Origin: Candidatus Zhuqueibacterota bacterium
Lineage (GTDB): Bacteria > BS750m-G25
Length of the DNA: 64,000 bases
NCBI GenBank assembly: GCA_016783505.1
Contig: JADHWK010000005.1
Span: 1-64,000 of the forward strand
Reading direction: 5' to 3'
A model generated the notes under the pieces. That model did not search any database. It saw nothing but the letters and a program-made list of their open reading frames with translations, and was not told the origin of the DNA. Positions 52,831-61,460 of this stretch are shown here, one piece after another. Each line of letters begins with the position of its first letter. The stretch's first letter is position 1. Made by a program: the position numbers and the translations under genes.

Positions 52831-52954
52831 AGCTTGTGTCCTAATAATGACTAGACTTCGGCAAATTTTATAATGTGCAGTAAAGAAAACCGACCGGCCT
52901 TAGGCGGATGAATCGGTTAGTTCTGTTGTTATGGCGAAAATCATTATCCCCCAA

Positions 52955-53052
52955 ATGAATTCGGGGGCTATCATGTTCAAATAAATAACCCCCCAGTTTC
53001 AACTGGGGGGTTAACCGAAACCAAAATATCAGTTGTAACCGTTTCAACGGTT
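52955..53052. repeat. Hairpin array C
   Basis: CCCCC...GGGGG arms around AAATGAATTC (52958-52977), AACCCCCCAGTT-TC-AACTGGGGGGTT (52987-53012, 12-bp perfect stem) and AACCGTT-TC-AACGGTT (53037-53052). The last two share a GTTTCAAC centre. It lies in the convergent gap between nadB and the minus-strand membrane protein, where it could also end transcription. Confidence 0.75.
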
Positions 53053-53106
53053 TATTATCCTAATTCATCCCCAGAAATATTTTTTGCTAAAGTTTAGTGA
53101 TGAGCC

Positions 53107-53574
53107 TTATTGAGCCTCTCCTTGGGATTCCTTTTCCCTTTTGATAGCCCCTTCCTGATCAGCCAATATCCTGGTGAAGATTAACAGAGCAATACCTATT
53201 AAAAAGGGAATAACCCCCCATACCCCAACCCTGATTCCCACCGCCACCCATAGTGCGATAAATGTGCCTACCCCTAATCCAGTAAAGATCAGGCCCCAGG
53301 CCAGTGGTATGCGACTGCGGGGGGGTTCCTCGGGCAGGGGGGGAACAGACATCCCCTTCTCAATGGCCAGCATGATGGCCGCATGGCGGAGCATCCTCCG
53401 AGAGCTTGAGGCCGTCAGCGAATGGATGGATACCCCTTTTTCAATGGCTGATATCCGCTCTTCGCTTAAGAGCCTCCTTTTCCTGAAACCATAATAGAGC
53501 GCTAAGACAATAGTAACCAGGGGGGCTCCAAAAGACATCACGATGGCAACAATGGGTACCCATAATTCTTTCAT
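53107..53574 (-). CDS. Small membrane protein (DUF6249-like)
   Basis: The 155-residue protein has an N-terminal helix (VPIVAIVMSFGAPLVTIVLAL), a cytoplasmic segment with two similar stretches (ERISAIEKGVSIHSL and AAIMLAIEKGMSVPPLPEE) and two more helices (AWGLIFTGLGVGTFIALWVA, VIPFLIGIALLIF). The IEKG repeat and overall plan resemble DUF6249 proteins, which often accompany ECF sigma factors. It is transcribed divergently from the sigma gene, so a shared control region is likely. Confidence 0.7.
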   Translation of the reverse strand: MKELWVPIVAIVMSFGAPLVTIVLALYYGFRKRRLLSEERISAIEKGVSIHSLTASSSRRMLRHAAIMLAIEKGMSVPPLPEEPPRSRIPLAWGLIFTGLGVGTFIALWVAVGIRVGVWGVIPFLIGIALLIFTRILADQEGAIKREKESQGEAQ

Positions 53575-53669
53575 AATAACTCCTTTGATCTATTTAACCT
53601 CTCACATTACTATTAAAATGAAAAACAACCCTTTTTCAGGTTTCTAATCTATTTGATAGGGATACTGAG

Positions 53670-53698
53670 AAAAATGTTTCACTAAAAGAACATTTTTT
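53670..53698. promoter_or_regulatory. Dyad in the divergent sigma-factor intergenic region
   Basis: AAAAATGTT and AACATTTTT arms, 9 bp each with a 10-base loop, about 60 bp before the sigma gene and 95 bp before the membrane-protein gene. It could be an operator or a terminator-like structure. Confidence 0.4.
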
Positions 53699-53758
53699 GA
53701 AACTTTTTTTATTTTAAACCAATCAAATTAATCAGAGAACAGGTGGTTGGAATAGGGG

Positions 53759-54328
53759 ATGGTTGAAACCAGCGAAAAAGAGCTGATCAAAAGATGCCAG
53801 CGGGGCGATCAAAAGGCGTTCGCAGAGCTGGTTGACCGTTACAAAGTATGGGTGTTCACTATTATTGACCGCATGATTTACGACGAAAGCCAAACCGAGG
53901 ATTTAGCTCAGGAGGTATTTATAAGGATATTTAAGGGGATCGCCGATTTCCGGGGGAAGGCCAAGCTCTCTACCTGGATTTACCGGATTACCTACAATAT
54001 ATGTTTAACCGAGATCGCCCGGAAAGGAAGGGAGAAGGAGTGGATTTCCCTAGACGAAGAGAATCCTTTGGGAGGTCAGTCTTTGGGAGAGATACTTCCG
54101 GGTGGTGAGGACTTCATCCGAGACCATGATATTAAAGATACCGTAGAGGTACTGTTAAAAGAGTTATCCCCCCGTTATCGAATGGTCATTACACTTTATT
54201 ATTTAAGGGAAATGTCATACCAGGAGATCGGGGAGGTGATGGATCTGCCCCTTGGTACGGTGAAGGCCCAGCTTCATCGGGCCAAAAAGTTCATGCGGCG
54301 GGTTTTACTGAGTGAAGATATAAGGTAA
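53759..54328 (+). CDS. ECF (RpoE-like) RNA polymerase sigma factor
   Basis: The 189-residue protein has sigma region 2 (LVDRYKVWVFTIIDRMIYDE, then TEDLAQEVFIRIFKGIADFR and LSTWIYRITYNICL) and sigma region 4 (LKELSPRYRMVITLYYLREM and SYQEIGEVMDLPLGTVKAQL, the helix-turn-helix). No extra domain. The matching zinc-finger anti-sigma gene lies downstream, separated by a dispersed repeat. Likely an envelope-stress regulon controller. Confidence 0.93.
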   Translation: MVETSEKELIKRCQRGDQKAFAELVDRYKVWVFTIIDRMIYDESQTEDLAQEVFIRIFKGIADFRGKAKLSTWIYRITYNICLTEIARKGREKEWISLDEENPLGGQSLGEILPGGEDFIRDHDIKDTVEVLLKELSPRYRMVITLYYLREMSYQEIGEVMDLPLGTVKAQLHRAKKFMRRVLLSEDIR

Positions 54329-54331
54329 CTA

Positions 54332-54492
54332 TTCAGCCACAAAGACACTAAGACACCAAGATTATTATGAGGCTAGCTACTGGAGACCGAAGACCGAAAA
54401 AAATAGAATAAACATCTATCCTCTTACTTCGTAATTCATAATTCTTAATTCTACATTATTTTTCGTGCCTTGGCGCCTTAGTGGCTAAGCTG
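54332..54492. repeat. GCCAC-type inverted repeat element between sigma and anti-sigma genes
   Basis: Left arm TTCAGCCACAAAGACACTAA matches the repeat at 6295 with one mismatch over 34 bp. The right arm (CCTTGGCGCCTTAGTGGCTA, 54469-54488) is its imperfect reverse complement. The middle is AT-rich and non-coding. The right arm overlaps the upstream region of the anti-sigma gene. Confidence 0.75.
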
Positions 54493-54510
54493 ATACGATA
54501 TAAGGGAGTG

Positions 54511-55053
54511 ATGATGATGGATTGTAGTCAGTTCAGCGATCTGCTGTCGGATTATCTTGAGGGATCCTTATCCCCGCCTTTAATGCAGGCGATGAAGGAC
54601 CACTGGGAAAAATGCCCGACCTGTCAGAAAGAACTAACCCTTGAGGGGCGGTTGAACCAGGCATTGCGGGCCGGAAAACTTAAGGAGCCCCCGGCCAATT
54701 TTACCAATCGGCTCATTGAAAAAATCTCTGAGCTACCCGACCCTCTTGTCCCCGAGAAAATACCCATCATAAATGTGGTTACCGCTGTGGTAGCGATCCT
54801 GGTTTTGGGGGGGCTCTTGTTTTTCGGTGTCCATCGCCTCTTGGATTTCAGCGATATAGTCTTATTGGTGAGTCAGAAATTCATCTGGGTCGCTGCTGAT
54901 CTATCCGATGGCCTATACCATTTTTTCTGGAATTTTAGTCACCAGGTTCAACTGCTGCCTGGATTTTTCGGCTCCCTTGTCTTTGCTGTGATTATCATTC
55001 CCATATTTTTGAGCTGGGGGGTATGGGAAACGGTGAAGGCTTTAAGGAGTTAA
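54511..55053 (+). CDS. Zinc-finger anti-sigma factor, membrane-anchored
   Basis: The ATG cluster at 54511-54519 follows GGGAG. The N-terminal cytoplasmic ZAS-type motif is CSQFSDLLSDYLEGSL, then DHWEKCPTCQKEL near residue 28-40 (H-x3-C-x2-C). Residues ~90-112 form a membrane helix (VVTAVVAILVLGGLLFFGV) and a second lies near the C terminus (LVFAVIIIPIFLSWG). Such proteins hold the ECF sigma inactive until an envelope signal triggers release. Ending tail-to-tail with a GH130 remnant, its last codons overlap the remnant's stop. Confidence 0.87.
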   Translation: MMMDCSQFSDLLSDYLEGSLSPPLMQAMKDHWEKCPTCQKELTLEGRLNQALRAGKLKEPPANFTNRLIEKISELPDPLVPEKIPIINVVTAVVAILVLGGLLFFGVHRLLDFSDIVLLVSQKFIWVAADLSDGLYHFFWNFSHQVQLLPGFFGSLVFAVIIIPIFLSWGVWETVKALRS

Positions 55054-55295
55054 CCCCGAACTTTGGGTTTTGGCTGAACTTCCCAATTTATACCGTCATC
55101 GCTAAAAGCAAGCCCCATATTCCTACCATCGAGGCGCTTATCTTTAAGAGAGCCGTAATCATTGCGGAAAACCATAACATGCCTGCCTTGAAACCTAGTG
55201 ACCCCTGGATTGAAGACTAAAGTACCCTGATATGGAATATCCCTTGCCGTCAGAATCGGGTTCCCGTAGTGGCATTTTATTACGGGGCTGGACAT
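55050..55295 (-). pseudogene. GH130 (beta-mannoside phosphorylase family) N-terminal remnant
   Basis: Reads NPILTARDIPYQGTLVFNPG, VTRFQGRHVMVFRNDYG and LDGRNMGLAFSDDGINWEVQ, the first ~75 residues of glycoside hydrolase family 130 phosphorylases, which are normally about 330 residues. It ends at a stop inside an AACCCCGAACTTTGGGTT-like sequence that also overlaps the anti-sigma 3' end. The catalytic domain is lost, so this is a dead gene at the distal end of the sugar operon. Confidence 0.8.
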
Positions 55296-55390
55296 CAATT
55301 CGCTGATTATTAAATTTCCCATTGCCAGACTTTTGTTGGACTTGGCTTTTATCCTTAAACAGATTTATAGTGCTTTCACCCTAAAAGCGG

Positions 55391-56278
55391 CTATTTCTTC
55401 CATGGTGGCACTTCCGGTAAGAGTGTGTCGAACTCAGCGATCAGCTCTGATTCGTATTCCGCCGTATATAAACCGTTCAAGAACTTATCAGCGCCCTCTT
55501 TGAAGAAAAGTTCCCAAGACCTGTCCTCCTGCCCGGGATTTATCGGAAAAAAGATGGCTCCATTCGCTTTGGCGGCCTTCATATCACCGGGAGCATCCCC
55601 AATCATCAACAGGTGGCCCTCAAGATATTTACCGTCGGAGGCCAAATGAATGTGCTCCTTTTTGCTTCCCATTTCTTGGCCGGCAATCACACGGGCATAT
55701 TGAGCAATGTTATGTTCCTGCCATTCCCGACGCAGTGCCTCGCCTGGGGTCGCGGAACAGACAATAATGTCAGCCCACCGGGAAATCTTCTCTAAGCTCT
55801 CGCGCACAAAGGGAAACGGTGGCACCCCATAAACCATATCCGCCACAGTGGCATTTACGGCTTCGCTCCATTTTAAGGCCTGTGCCAAAATCGGATCACC
55901 GGTTTTCTTCACCTCGGCTTTCAGAGCCGGATTCCCCAATTTTGTCTCTCGTTCAATCCAGTCGCGCAGGGGCTGGGCAACCGGAATATTGAGATGACGC
56001 TTCTGCACATCCGGCCACTCGCGGAGCAGATCGAAAACCATAATCAGGGCCGGGAAACGATTCACGCCGCGCCATTTTGAGTAGAGGTTAACAAATTCGG
56101 CCGCCGCCCGGGCATATTTGGATACCGGCTGCAGGGTCCAATACTTGATGATATTCGGGATAAAACATTCTTTGTGTTTGATCTCCATCGTATCAAAGGC
56201 ACATCCATCCGAATCAATCGCAACCAAGAAATCATGCCGTGGTTCTAAATCCTTCAATTCAACTTGGGGATCTGACAT
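55391..56278 (-). CDS. HAD-superfamily hydrolase
   Basis: The 295-residue protein carries HAD motif I AIDSDGCAFDTM (nucleophile Asp22, acid Asp24), motif II near VCSATPGEAL, the motif III lysine region SKKEHIH and motif IV MIGDAPGDMKAAKANGAIF. A long helical cap of about 100 residues lies between motifs I and II. Substrate unknown; position behind PFP and near sugar-acid genes suggests a sugar-phosphate phosphatase. It is the last intact gene of the minus-strand operon. Confidence 0.85.
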   Translation of the reverse strand: MSDPQVELKDLEPRHDFLVAIDSDGCAFDTMEIKHKECFIPNIIKYWTLQPVSKYARAAAEFVNLYSKWRGVNRFPALIMVFDLLREWPDVQKRHLNIPVAQPLRDWIERETKLGNPALKAEVKKTGDPILAQALKWSEAVNATVADMVYGVPPFPFVRESLEKISRWADIIVCSATPGEALRREWQEHNIAQYARVIAGQEMGSKKEHIHLASDGKYLEGHLLMIGDAPGDMKAAKANGAIFFPINPGQEDRSWELFFKEGADKFLNGLYTAEYESELIAEFDTLLPEVPPWKK

Positions 56279-56320
56279 AGGCTAAACCCTCTTTATCGTT
56301 AAATTCTAATGACCAACAAG

Positions 56321-57613
56321 CTATTTACGATATGCTTGAGGTACATATTCTGGCAATTTTTGTTCTGCGAAAATCCTGTCAAACCGCGCAAATCTCTGCA
56401 ACCCGTTGACAACGGGCACACTCACCCAATCTTCGCCGATCAATGGGCGGGCATAATGGATAAAATCATCTGTTACGTCAATCTGATTGGGAGCGATCCA
56501 ATCCTTTGGGAATTTGCGTTCGGAATTGGCCACCACGTCCAAGGGTACTTTATCGTAATCCACATTATAAATCAAACCCTGCCGGCGAAGGATAGTGGAC
56601 ATATAGCCAGAGCCGTGTTCGACCGCGATGACCACCGCCTTCTGACCTACTTTATAAGCTTCGTCTAAATCCACTGTGGATGCATAAATCGCTGTGTCGC
56701 GCTGATCCGTACCAACAACTTGCCCGCGCGCAACTCCCCTCGCCTTCAATCCGACTTTATTGAGATGATTGACCACGATCTGCTGCGCGGTAGACATGCT
56801 CGAACTAAATTGGGTATGACCGAAAGAATCCTTTACTTCACCGACCGTACCGACATCAAAACCTTCACTTACGACAAGGATGACCCGTCCACTTCGCTTA
56901 AGCTCATCATTTACATTATCCATTAACTCGGATAAACTGAGACCGGATTCTGGCATATAGATCTGGAGCGGCATTTCACGTTTGGGGTCTGCTAACCGTA
57001 CTGCTGCCGGAATAAAGCCAATTTTCCGTCCCATTACCTGTATCACAAGAACGGGGTCTGATGGGCAAGAACCCATATTTTCTTCGTTAGCATTTTGGAT
57101 ATTATAGGCCCAGTATCGAGCCACACTACCATATCCTGGGGTATGATCAACCAGTTTGAATTCGGAGTCGCCTACATCGTTGTCAATCGTTTTGGCAATC
57201 CCCACCGCCACTAGGTCAAAACCTTTTTCGTGAGCCATTTTCGCTACTTTTTGCGCCGTGTCCATTGAGTCGTTACCGCCGATGTAAAAGAAGTAGCCGA
57301 TGTTATGTGCTTTGAACACATCAATGATGCGATTAAAATCCTCTTGCTGATGGCTTTTTAGTTTATAGCGGCAGGTGCCGATGGGACCGGCGGCGGGGGT
57401 GGTCCGCAACAAGCGAATTTCCTCTTCTCGCTGGGCAGAGACATCCAGCAATTCCTCTTTGAGAATGCCTTCTAACCCGTGGTACCCACCGTAAATTTTA
57501 TCAAATTTATCTGGATACATCCAGCAGGTTTCTACAATCCCCCGAAGGGAATTATTGATCACCGGCGATGGACCGCCGGACTGAGCAACGACTACGTTTT
57601 TGTCTACTGCCAT
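56321..57613 (-). CDS. pfp: 6-phosphofructokinase, pyrophosphate-dependent type
   Basis: Reversible phosphorylation of fructose-6-P. The ATG at 57613 (MAVDKNVVVAQSGGPSPVIN) is preferred to an upstream TTG. FYIGGNDSMDTAQKVA carries GGNDS where ATP-PFKs have GGDGS, and VGIAKTIDNDVGDSEFK is the catalytic TIDND motif; VIQVMGRKIGFIPAAVRLAD follows. At about 430 residues it matches PPi-type enzymes. It links the pentose/uronate intermediates of this operon to glycolysis. Confidence 0.88.
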   Translation of the reverse strand: MAVDKNVVVAQSGGPSPVINNSLRGIVETCWMYPDKFDKIYGGYHGLEGILKEELLDVSAQREEEIRLLRTTPAAGPIGTCRYKLKSHQQEDFNRIIDVFKAHNIGYFFYIGGNDSMDTAQKVAKMAHEKGFDLVAVGIAKTIDNDVGDSEFKLVDHTPGYGSVARYWAYNIQNANEENMGSCPSDPVLVIQVMGRKIGFIPAAVRLADPKREMPLQIYMPESGLSLSELMDNVNDELKRSGRVILVVSEGFDVGTVGEVKDSFGHTQFSSSMSTAQQIVVNHLNKVGLKARGVARGQVVGTDQRDTAIYASTVDLDEAYKVGQKAVVIAVEHGSGYMSTILRRQGLIYNVDYDKVPLDVVANSERKFPKDWIAPNQIDVTDDFIHYARPLIGEDWVSVPVVNGLQRFARFDRIFAEQKLPEYVPQAYRK

Positions 57614-57642
57614 ACACAAACCCCCAAATTGCTGCTTTTTAG

Positions 57643-58917
57643 TTACGGCCCGAATGGATCGTCTTTCAAGCGATAGAGCATTTCTCCCGCCCTGGGGACA
57701 TATAAAACCCCTTCATCCTCATGATTTTTCCAATCGTCTACGTTGATCAATTTCGGATCGCAATAGCCAAGATTTATCTTCTTACAAACATCCTCTGGGA
57801 TTTGCGTAGCTAAAACCACCTTGACCCGCGGCTTTTCTACGCCGTTCTCGAAAGAGCCAATCCCTTTCACGTGGGTGGAGTGCGCCATCACGCCGCCGGG
57901 TATATCTGTGAATCTATCCATTTGTTTGATAAAATAGTCGCGAACGTGATAACCGATCTTCTCAATGATTGCCCCATGGGTAACGGATATTTCGGTGATA
58001 TTTGGCGCATAGATGATTAACTCACCACCGTCAGCAACCACGGGTTCGAGTTTGTACATGCATTTGCCCCCGGTCCAGAGGTCATCGTACATTTTGGGGG
58101 CGCAGGATAAAACCCGATGAAAGGGATGATCCTTATAAATAATATGCAATTTGCCTGACAAATCAGCAGCGGAAGCAAACGCTTCCTCCGGAGTCCCGAC
58201 GAAAAGACCGGCCAGATCATTCCCCTTAACTACTAGACTCAAACAAATCCGCTCTATAAGTAAAAATGCTGCCGCCTTATCCACCAATTTCCGCACCGGT
58301 GTATCCTTGGTGCCGATGATGACCGGGTTGGTGATAAGGGCTCCGAACCAATGGAGTATATCAATGATCTCCTGCCCACCAATGCCTGGAAACAGATACT
58401 TGTTGCCACCCGAGAATCCCACCACCTCATGGGGAAAGGTGGGACCAATGATCATGAGCAGGTCATAATCAAAAATCAGTTTATTTATGGTTACATCTAC
58501 TTTCTGGCGCAGCAGTCCACCGGAGATGTCGGCGACCTCATCTTCGCTAATGGTCCCAATGCACCTTAGCTGATCAGGGTCCTTCCAATAATGATTGAAG
58601 AATCTCGCTTTGGGATATTTACTGGTACGCTCTTTCTGGGTAATGCCGACTCGCTCGTTAATCGCCCTGTCGCTCATAGGTGGATGGGTACCAAGAGCGA
58701 TAAGAAAGTGAAGGGCTTGCACCCGTGCCGCCAGCAATTTATAGACGACCCGGAACATTGCATCCATAGGGGCGGTGCGGGTGTGATCGGGTATGATGGC
58801 CAGAATGCGCCTGTCGTCCAAATGGTTTAGCGAGAACGCTTGGGCACAGAGATTGAAGACCTGCGCCTCATTCAGCAAATCAGATGGAGAGCCTTTGCCA
58901 ATAACCATGTGTAACAT
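57643..58917 (-). CDS. LarA-family (lactate racemase/2-hydroxyacid epimerase) protein
   Basis: Nickel-pincer-nucleotide enzyme fold (DUF2088). IPDHTRTAPMDAMF near residue 45, ALGTHPPMSDRAI with a conserved histidine, and IGPTFPHEVVGFSGGNKYLF near residue 165 (histidine and the lysine that holds the pincer cofactor) are in place. 424 residues fits LarA. No larB, larC or larE cofactor genes are in the window. Among gnd, an SDR and UxaE it is more likely a sugar-acid epimerase than lactate racemase; some LarA homologues are reported to epimerise gluconate. Substrate unproven. Confidence 0.82.
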   Translation of the reverse strand: MLHMVIGKGSPSDLLNEAQVFNLCAQAFSLNHLDDRRILAIIPDHTRTAPMDAMFRVVYKLLAARVQALHFLIALGTHPPMSDRAINERVGITQKERTSKYPKARFFNHYWKDPDQLRCIGTISEDEVADISGGLLRQKVDVTINKLIFDYDLLMIIGPTFPHEVVGFSGGNKYLFPGIGGQEIIDILHWFGALITNPVIIGTKDTPVRKLVDKAAAFLLIERICLSLVVKGNDLAGLFVGTPEEAFASAADLSGKLHIIYKDHPFHRVLSCAPKMYDDLWTGGKCMYKLEPVVADGGELIIYAPNITEISVTHGAIIEKIGYHVRDYFIKQMDRFTDIPGGVMAHSTHVKGIGSFENGVEKPRVKVVLATQIPEDVCKKINLGYCDPKLINVDDWKNHEDEGVLYVPRAGEMLYRLKDDPFGP

Positions 58918-58936
58918 TATAGGGAAAAGCCAACCG

Positions 58937-60358
58937 CTAATCTTTCAACCACTCGGTATGGAAAAACTGACCGCGCGGTTTGTCAACGCGTTCATAGGTG
59001 TGAGCGCCGAAATAGTCACGCTGGGCCTGCAGCAGGTTCGCCGGCAGTTGGGCGCTACGGTAGCCGTCATAATAGGCCAACGCACTGCTGAAAGCCGGAA
59101 CCGGCAGACCTAAGGCAACCGCTTGGGCAACCACCTTACGCCAGGCATCCTGGTTCGCCTCCACAGCGGATTTAAAATAGGAATCCAGCAAAAGATTCGG
59201 CAGATCCGGCTGCCTGTCAAACGCTTCTTTAATCTTGTCTAGGAATTGTGCGCGGATAATACAACCGTTGCGCCATAACAACGCTATCTCGCCGAACTTC
59301 AGATCCCAGTGGTACTCCTCGGCCGCGGCCCGCATCAATTGATAGCCCTGGGCGTAAGAGCAGATCTTGGAAGCATACAGTGCCTTGCGGATAATCTCGA
59401 TAAATTCTACTTTATCACCTTCGAACTTGGCATCGGGGCTGGATAAAACCTTTGATGCGGCCACACGCTCTTCCTTTATAGCACTTAAAGCACGGGCAAA
59501 CACGGCCTCTGCAATCGTCTGCGAGGGGACACCCAGATCCAAAGCGGCCTGGCTGGCCCATTTGCCCGTACCTTTCTGCCCAGCCGTATCCAGGATAACA
59601 TGGATCATCGGTTTACCGGTTTCGGGGTCCTTTTTAGCCATAATGTCACTGGTGATTTGAATCAGGTAGCTGTTTAATTCCCCTTTATTCCATTCTGCAA
59701 AAACATCGTACATTTCCCCTGGGGTTAATCCGAGGGCCTGTTCCATTATAAAGTATGACTCACAGATCATCTGCATGTCGCCGTACTCAATCCCATTGTG
59801 GACCATTTTAACGAAATGCCCAGCGCCGTTGTTCCCGATCCATTCACAGCAGGGGGAGCCATCAGCAACCTTGGCAGCAATGGATTGAAAGATCGTTTTC
59901 ACGTGGGGCCAGGCCTCGGGGCTTCCCCCAGGCATAATAGAGGGGCCCTTTAATGCCCCCTCTTCGCCACCGGAAACGCCGGTGCCGATAAATAAATAAC
60001 CTTTTTCTTTCAAATAGTTGGTCCTGCGTATGGAATCCGGAAAATGGCTGTTACCACCGTCAATGATAATATCACCTGGTTCCAAATGCGGCAGAAGCAG
60101 CTCGATAAAATCATCCACGGGCTTACCGGCTTTGACCATAAGCATGGTCTTCCGCGGTTTTTTAAGACTTGCGGCCAACTCCTCAATGTTGTGACAACCC
60201 TTAATGTTTTTACCTTTTGCACGGCCTTCAATGAATTTATCCACTTTGCTGACGGTGCGATTGAAGACGGCTACCGAAAAACCATGGTTCTCTATATTGA
60301 GAACAAGATTTTCGCCCATTACGGCAAGACCAATCAGTCCGATGTCATAAGTGCCCAT
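58937..60358 (-). CDS. gnd: 6-phosphogluconate dehydrogenase (NADP, decarboxylating)
   Basis: Oxidative pentose-phosphate enzyme giving ribulose-5-P, CO2 and [25 protein letters not shown] is the coenzyme loop, [12 protein letters not shown] follows, [15 protein letters not shown] and [21 protein letters not shown] lie near residues 98-143, and [19 protein letters not shown] holds the catalytic Lys/Asn. At 473 residues it is the long form. In Thermotoga, as I recall, gnd also lies beside uxaE and an SDR gene. Confidence 0.96.
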   Translation of the reverse strand: MGTYDIGLIGLAVMGENLVLNIENHGFSVAVFNRTVSKVDKFIEGRAKGKNIKGCHNIEELAASLKKPRKTMLMVKAGKPVDDFIELLLPHLEPGDIIIDGGNSHFPDSIRRTNYLKEKGYLFIGTGVSGGEEGALKGPSIMPGGSPEAWPHVKTIFQSIAAKVADGSPCCEWIGNNGAGHFVKMVHNGIEYGDMQMICESYFIMEQALGLTPGEMYDVFAEWNKGELNSYLIQITSDIMAKKDPETGKPMIHVILDTAGQKGTGKWASQAALDLGVPSQTIAEAVFARALSAIKEERVAASKVLSSPDAKFEGDKVEFIEIIRKALYASKICSYAQGYQLMRAAAEEYHWDLKFGEIALLWRNGCIIRAQFLDKIKEAFDRQPDLPNLLLDSYFKSAVEANQDAWRKVVAQAVALGLPVPAFSSALAYYDGYRSAQLPANLLQAQRDYFGAHTYERVDKPRGQFFHTEWLKD

Positions 60359-60374
60359 TCTGTTTTCCTCCCTG

Positions 60375-61154
60375 TTAAATGGTCATGGCGGTAAAACCGC
60401 CGTCCACGCGAATAACGGCACCGGTAACGAAAGAAGAAGCCTTTTCTGAGGCCAACCAGAGTGTGGCTCCCACCAATTCCTCGGGTTCACCAAATCGAGC
60501 CATGGGAGTATGGCGGAAAATAGCCTCGGTGCGCTCCTTGGTCAGCAGTTTGCGATTCTGCTCAGCCGGGAAAAACCCTGGGGCAATGGCATTCACCCGA
60601 ACCCTATGGGGCGCCCATTCCCGGGCCAGAAACTGGGTCAGATTGTTGACACCTGCTTTGGAAATACCGTATGTAAACACCTTGGAAAGCGGTGGTCCCG
60701 ATGAGGCTGAGGAAATGTTAATGATACTCCCCCCTTCGCCCTGTTCAATCATTCTTTTCCCAAAAATCTGACAGGCTAAAAACATGCTCTTCAGGTTCAC
60801 GCTGAGGATCTTTTCCCACTCCCCTTCGGTAATCTCGAAAAAGGGAGTAGCTGAATTGATGCCCGGGGCATTGATCAGGATATTTACCCGGCCTAACTCA
60901 GTGACGATTTTCTCCAGGGCCTTCATAATATCCTCTTTTATGGAGGCATCCAGTTGGATCGCCAGCGCCCTGACACCTACGGCAGAAATTTCCTCGGCCT
61001 TTTTCCTGGCACTCTCGACGTTAAGATCCAAGACGGCAATATCGGCCCCTGCCCTAGCCAGCCCATCTGCTATGGCCCCAGCAAGCACCCCACCACCCCC
61101 TATAATCGCTGCTACCTTATTCTTTAATCCAAAAAGTGATTCAAGAAATTCCAT
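60375..61154 (-). CDS. SDR-family oxidoreductase, probable fructuronate/sugar-acid reductase
   Basis: Short-chain dehydrogenase of 259 residues. Glycine-rich loop [27 protein letters not shown], the [13 protein letters not shown] loop, [10 protein letters not shown] and [19 protein letters not shown] (catalytic Tyr/Lys) are present, and [15 protein letters not shown] ends the core. Position between gnd and uxaE suggests D-fructuronate/D-mannonate interconversion. A gluconate 5-dehydrogenase-type role is the alternative. Confidence 0.87.
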   Translation of the reverse strand: MEFLESLFGLKNKVAAIIGGGGVLAGAIADGLARAGADIAVLDLNVESARKKAEEISAVGVRALAIQLDASIKEDIMKALEKIVTELGRVNILINAPGINSATPFFEITEGEWEKILSVNLKSMFLACQIFGKRMIEQGEGGSIINISSASSGPPLSKVFTYGISKAGVNNLTQFLAREWAPHRVRVNAIAPGFFPAEQNRKLLTKERTEAIFRHTPMARFGEPEELVGATLWLASEKASSFVTGAVIRVDGGFTAMTI

Positions 61155-61460
61155 ATTTAATCCCCTCTTATGAACTTAAGGGCTACGCCCCAACTGGAAT
61201 AATGGGCAATAAATATATCTGGAGATCAGGGTATCAGTGGGAAGAATATCAGTGGATCAGAACATTCGGAACGATCTTGGGACAGGATAAAATCTGATAT
61301 TCTTGTAATCTGATTCCCTTCCTATCCCCAAGCTTCGGGACTGATATTCTGATTTACTTTGAAGCCCTTTCTTAGAGATTCAAAGATGTTAAGTTACCAT
61401 CCGCAATCATGAAGTCATGCCTGAGGCAGATCCGCCTATGGCGTGACCTGCGGCTACATC
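61155..61460. other. Intergenic repeat region between SDR and uxaE
   Basis: GAATATCAG (about 61234) opposes CTGATATTC (about 61302) and further ATCAG/CTGAT arms; an imperfect CCCCAAGCTTCGGGA palindrome lies near 61327. The TGCCTGAGGCAGATCCGCCT repeat (61418 onward) matches 46409. No ORF is seen; the operon appears interrupted here by repeats. Confidence 0.55.
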
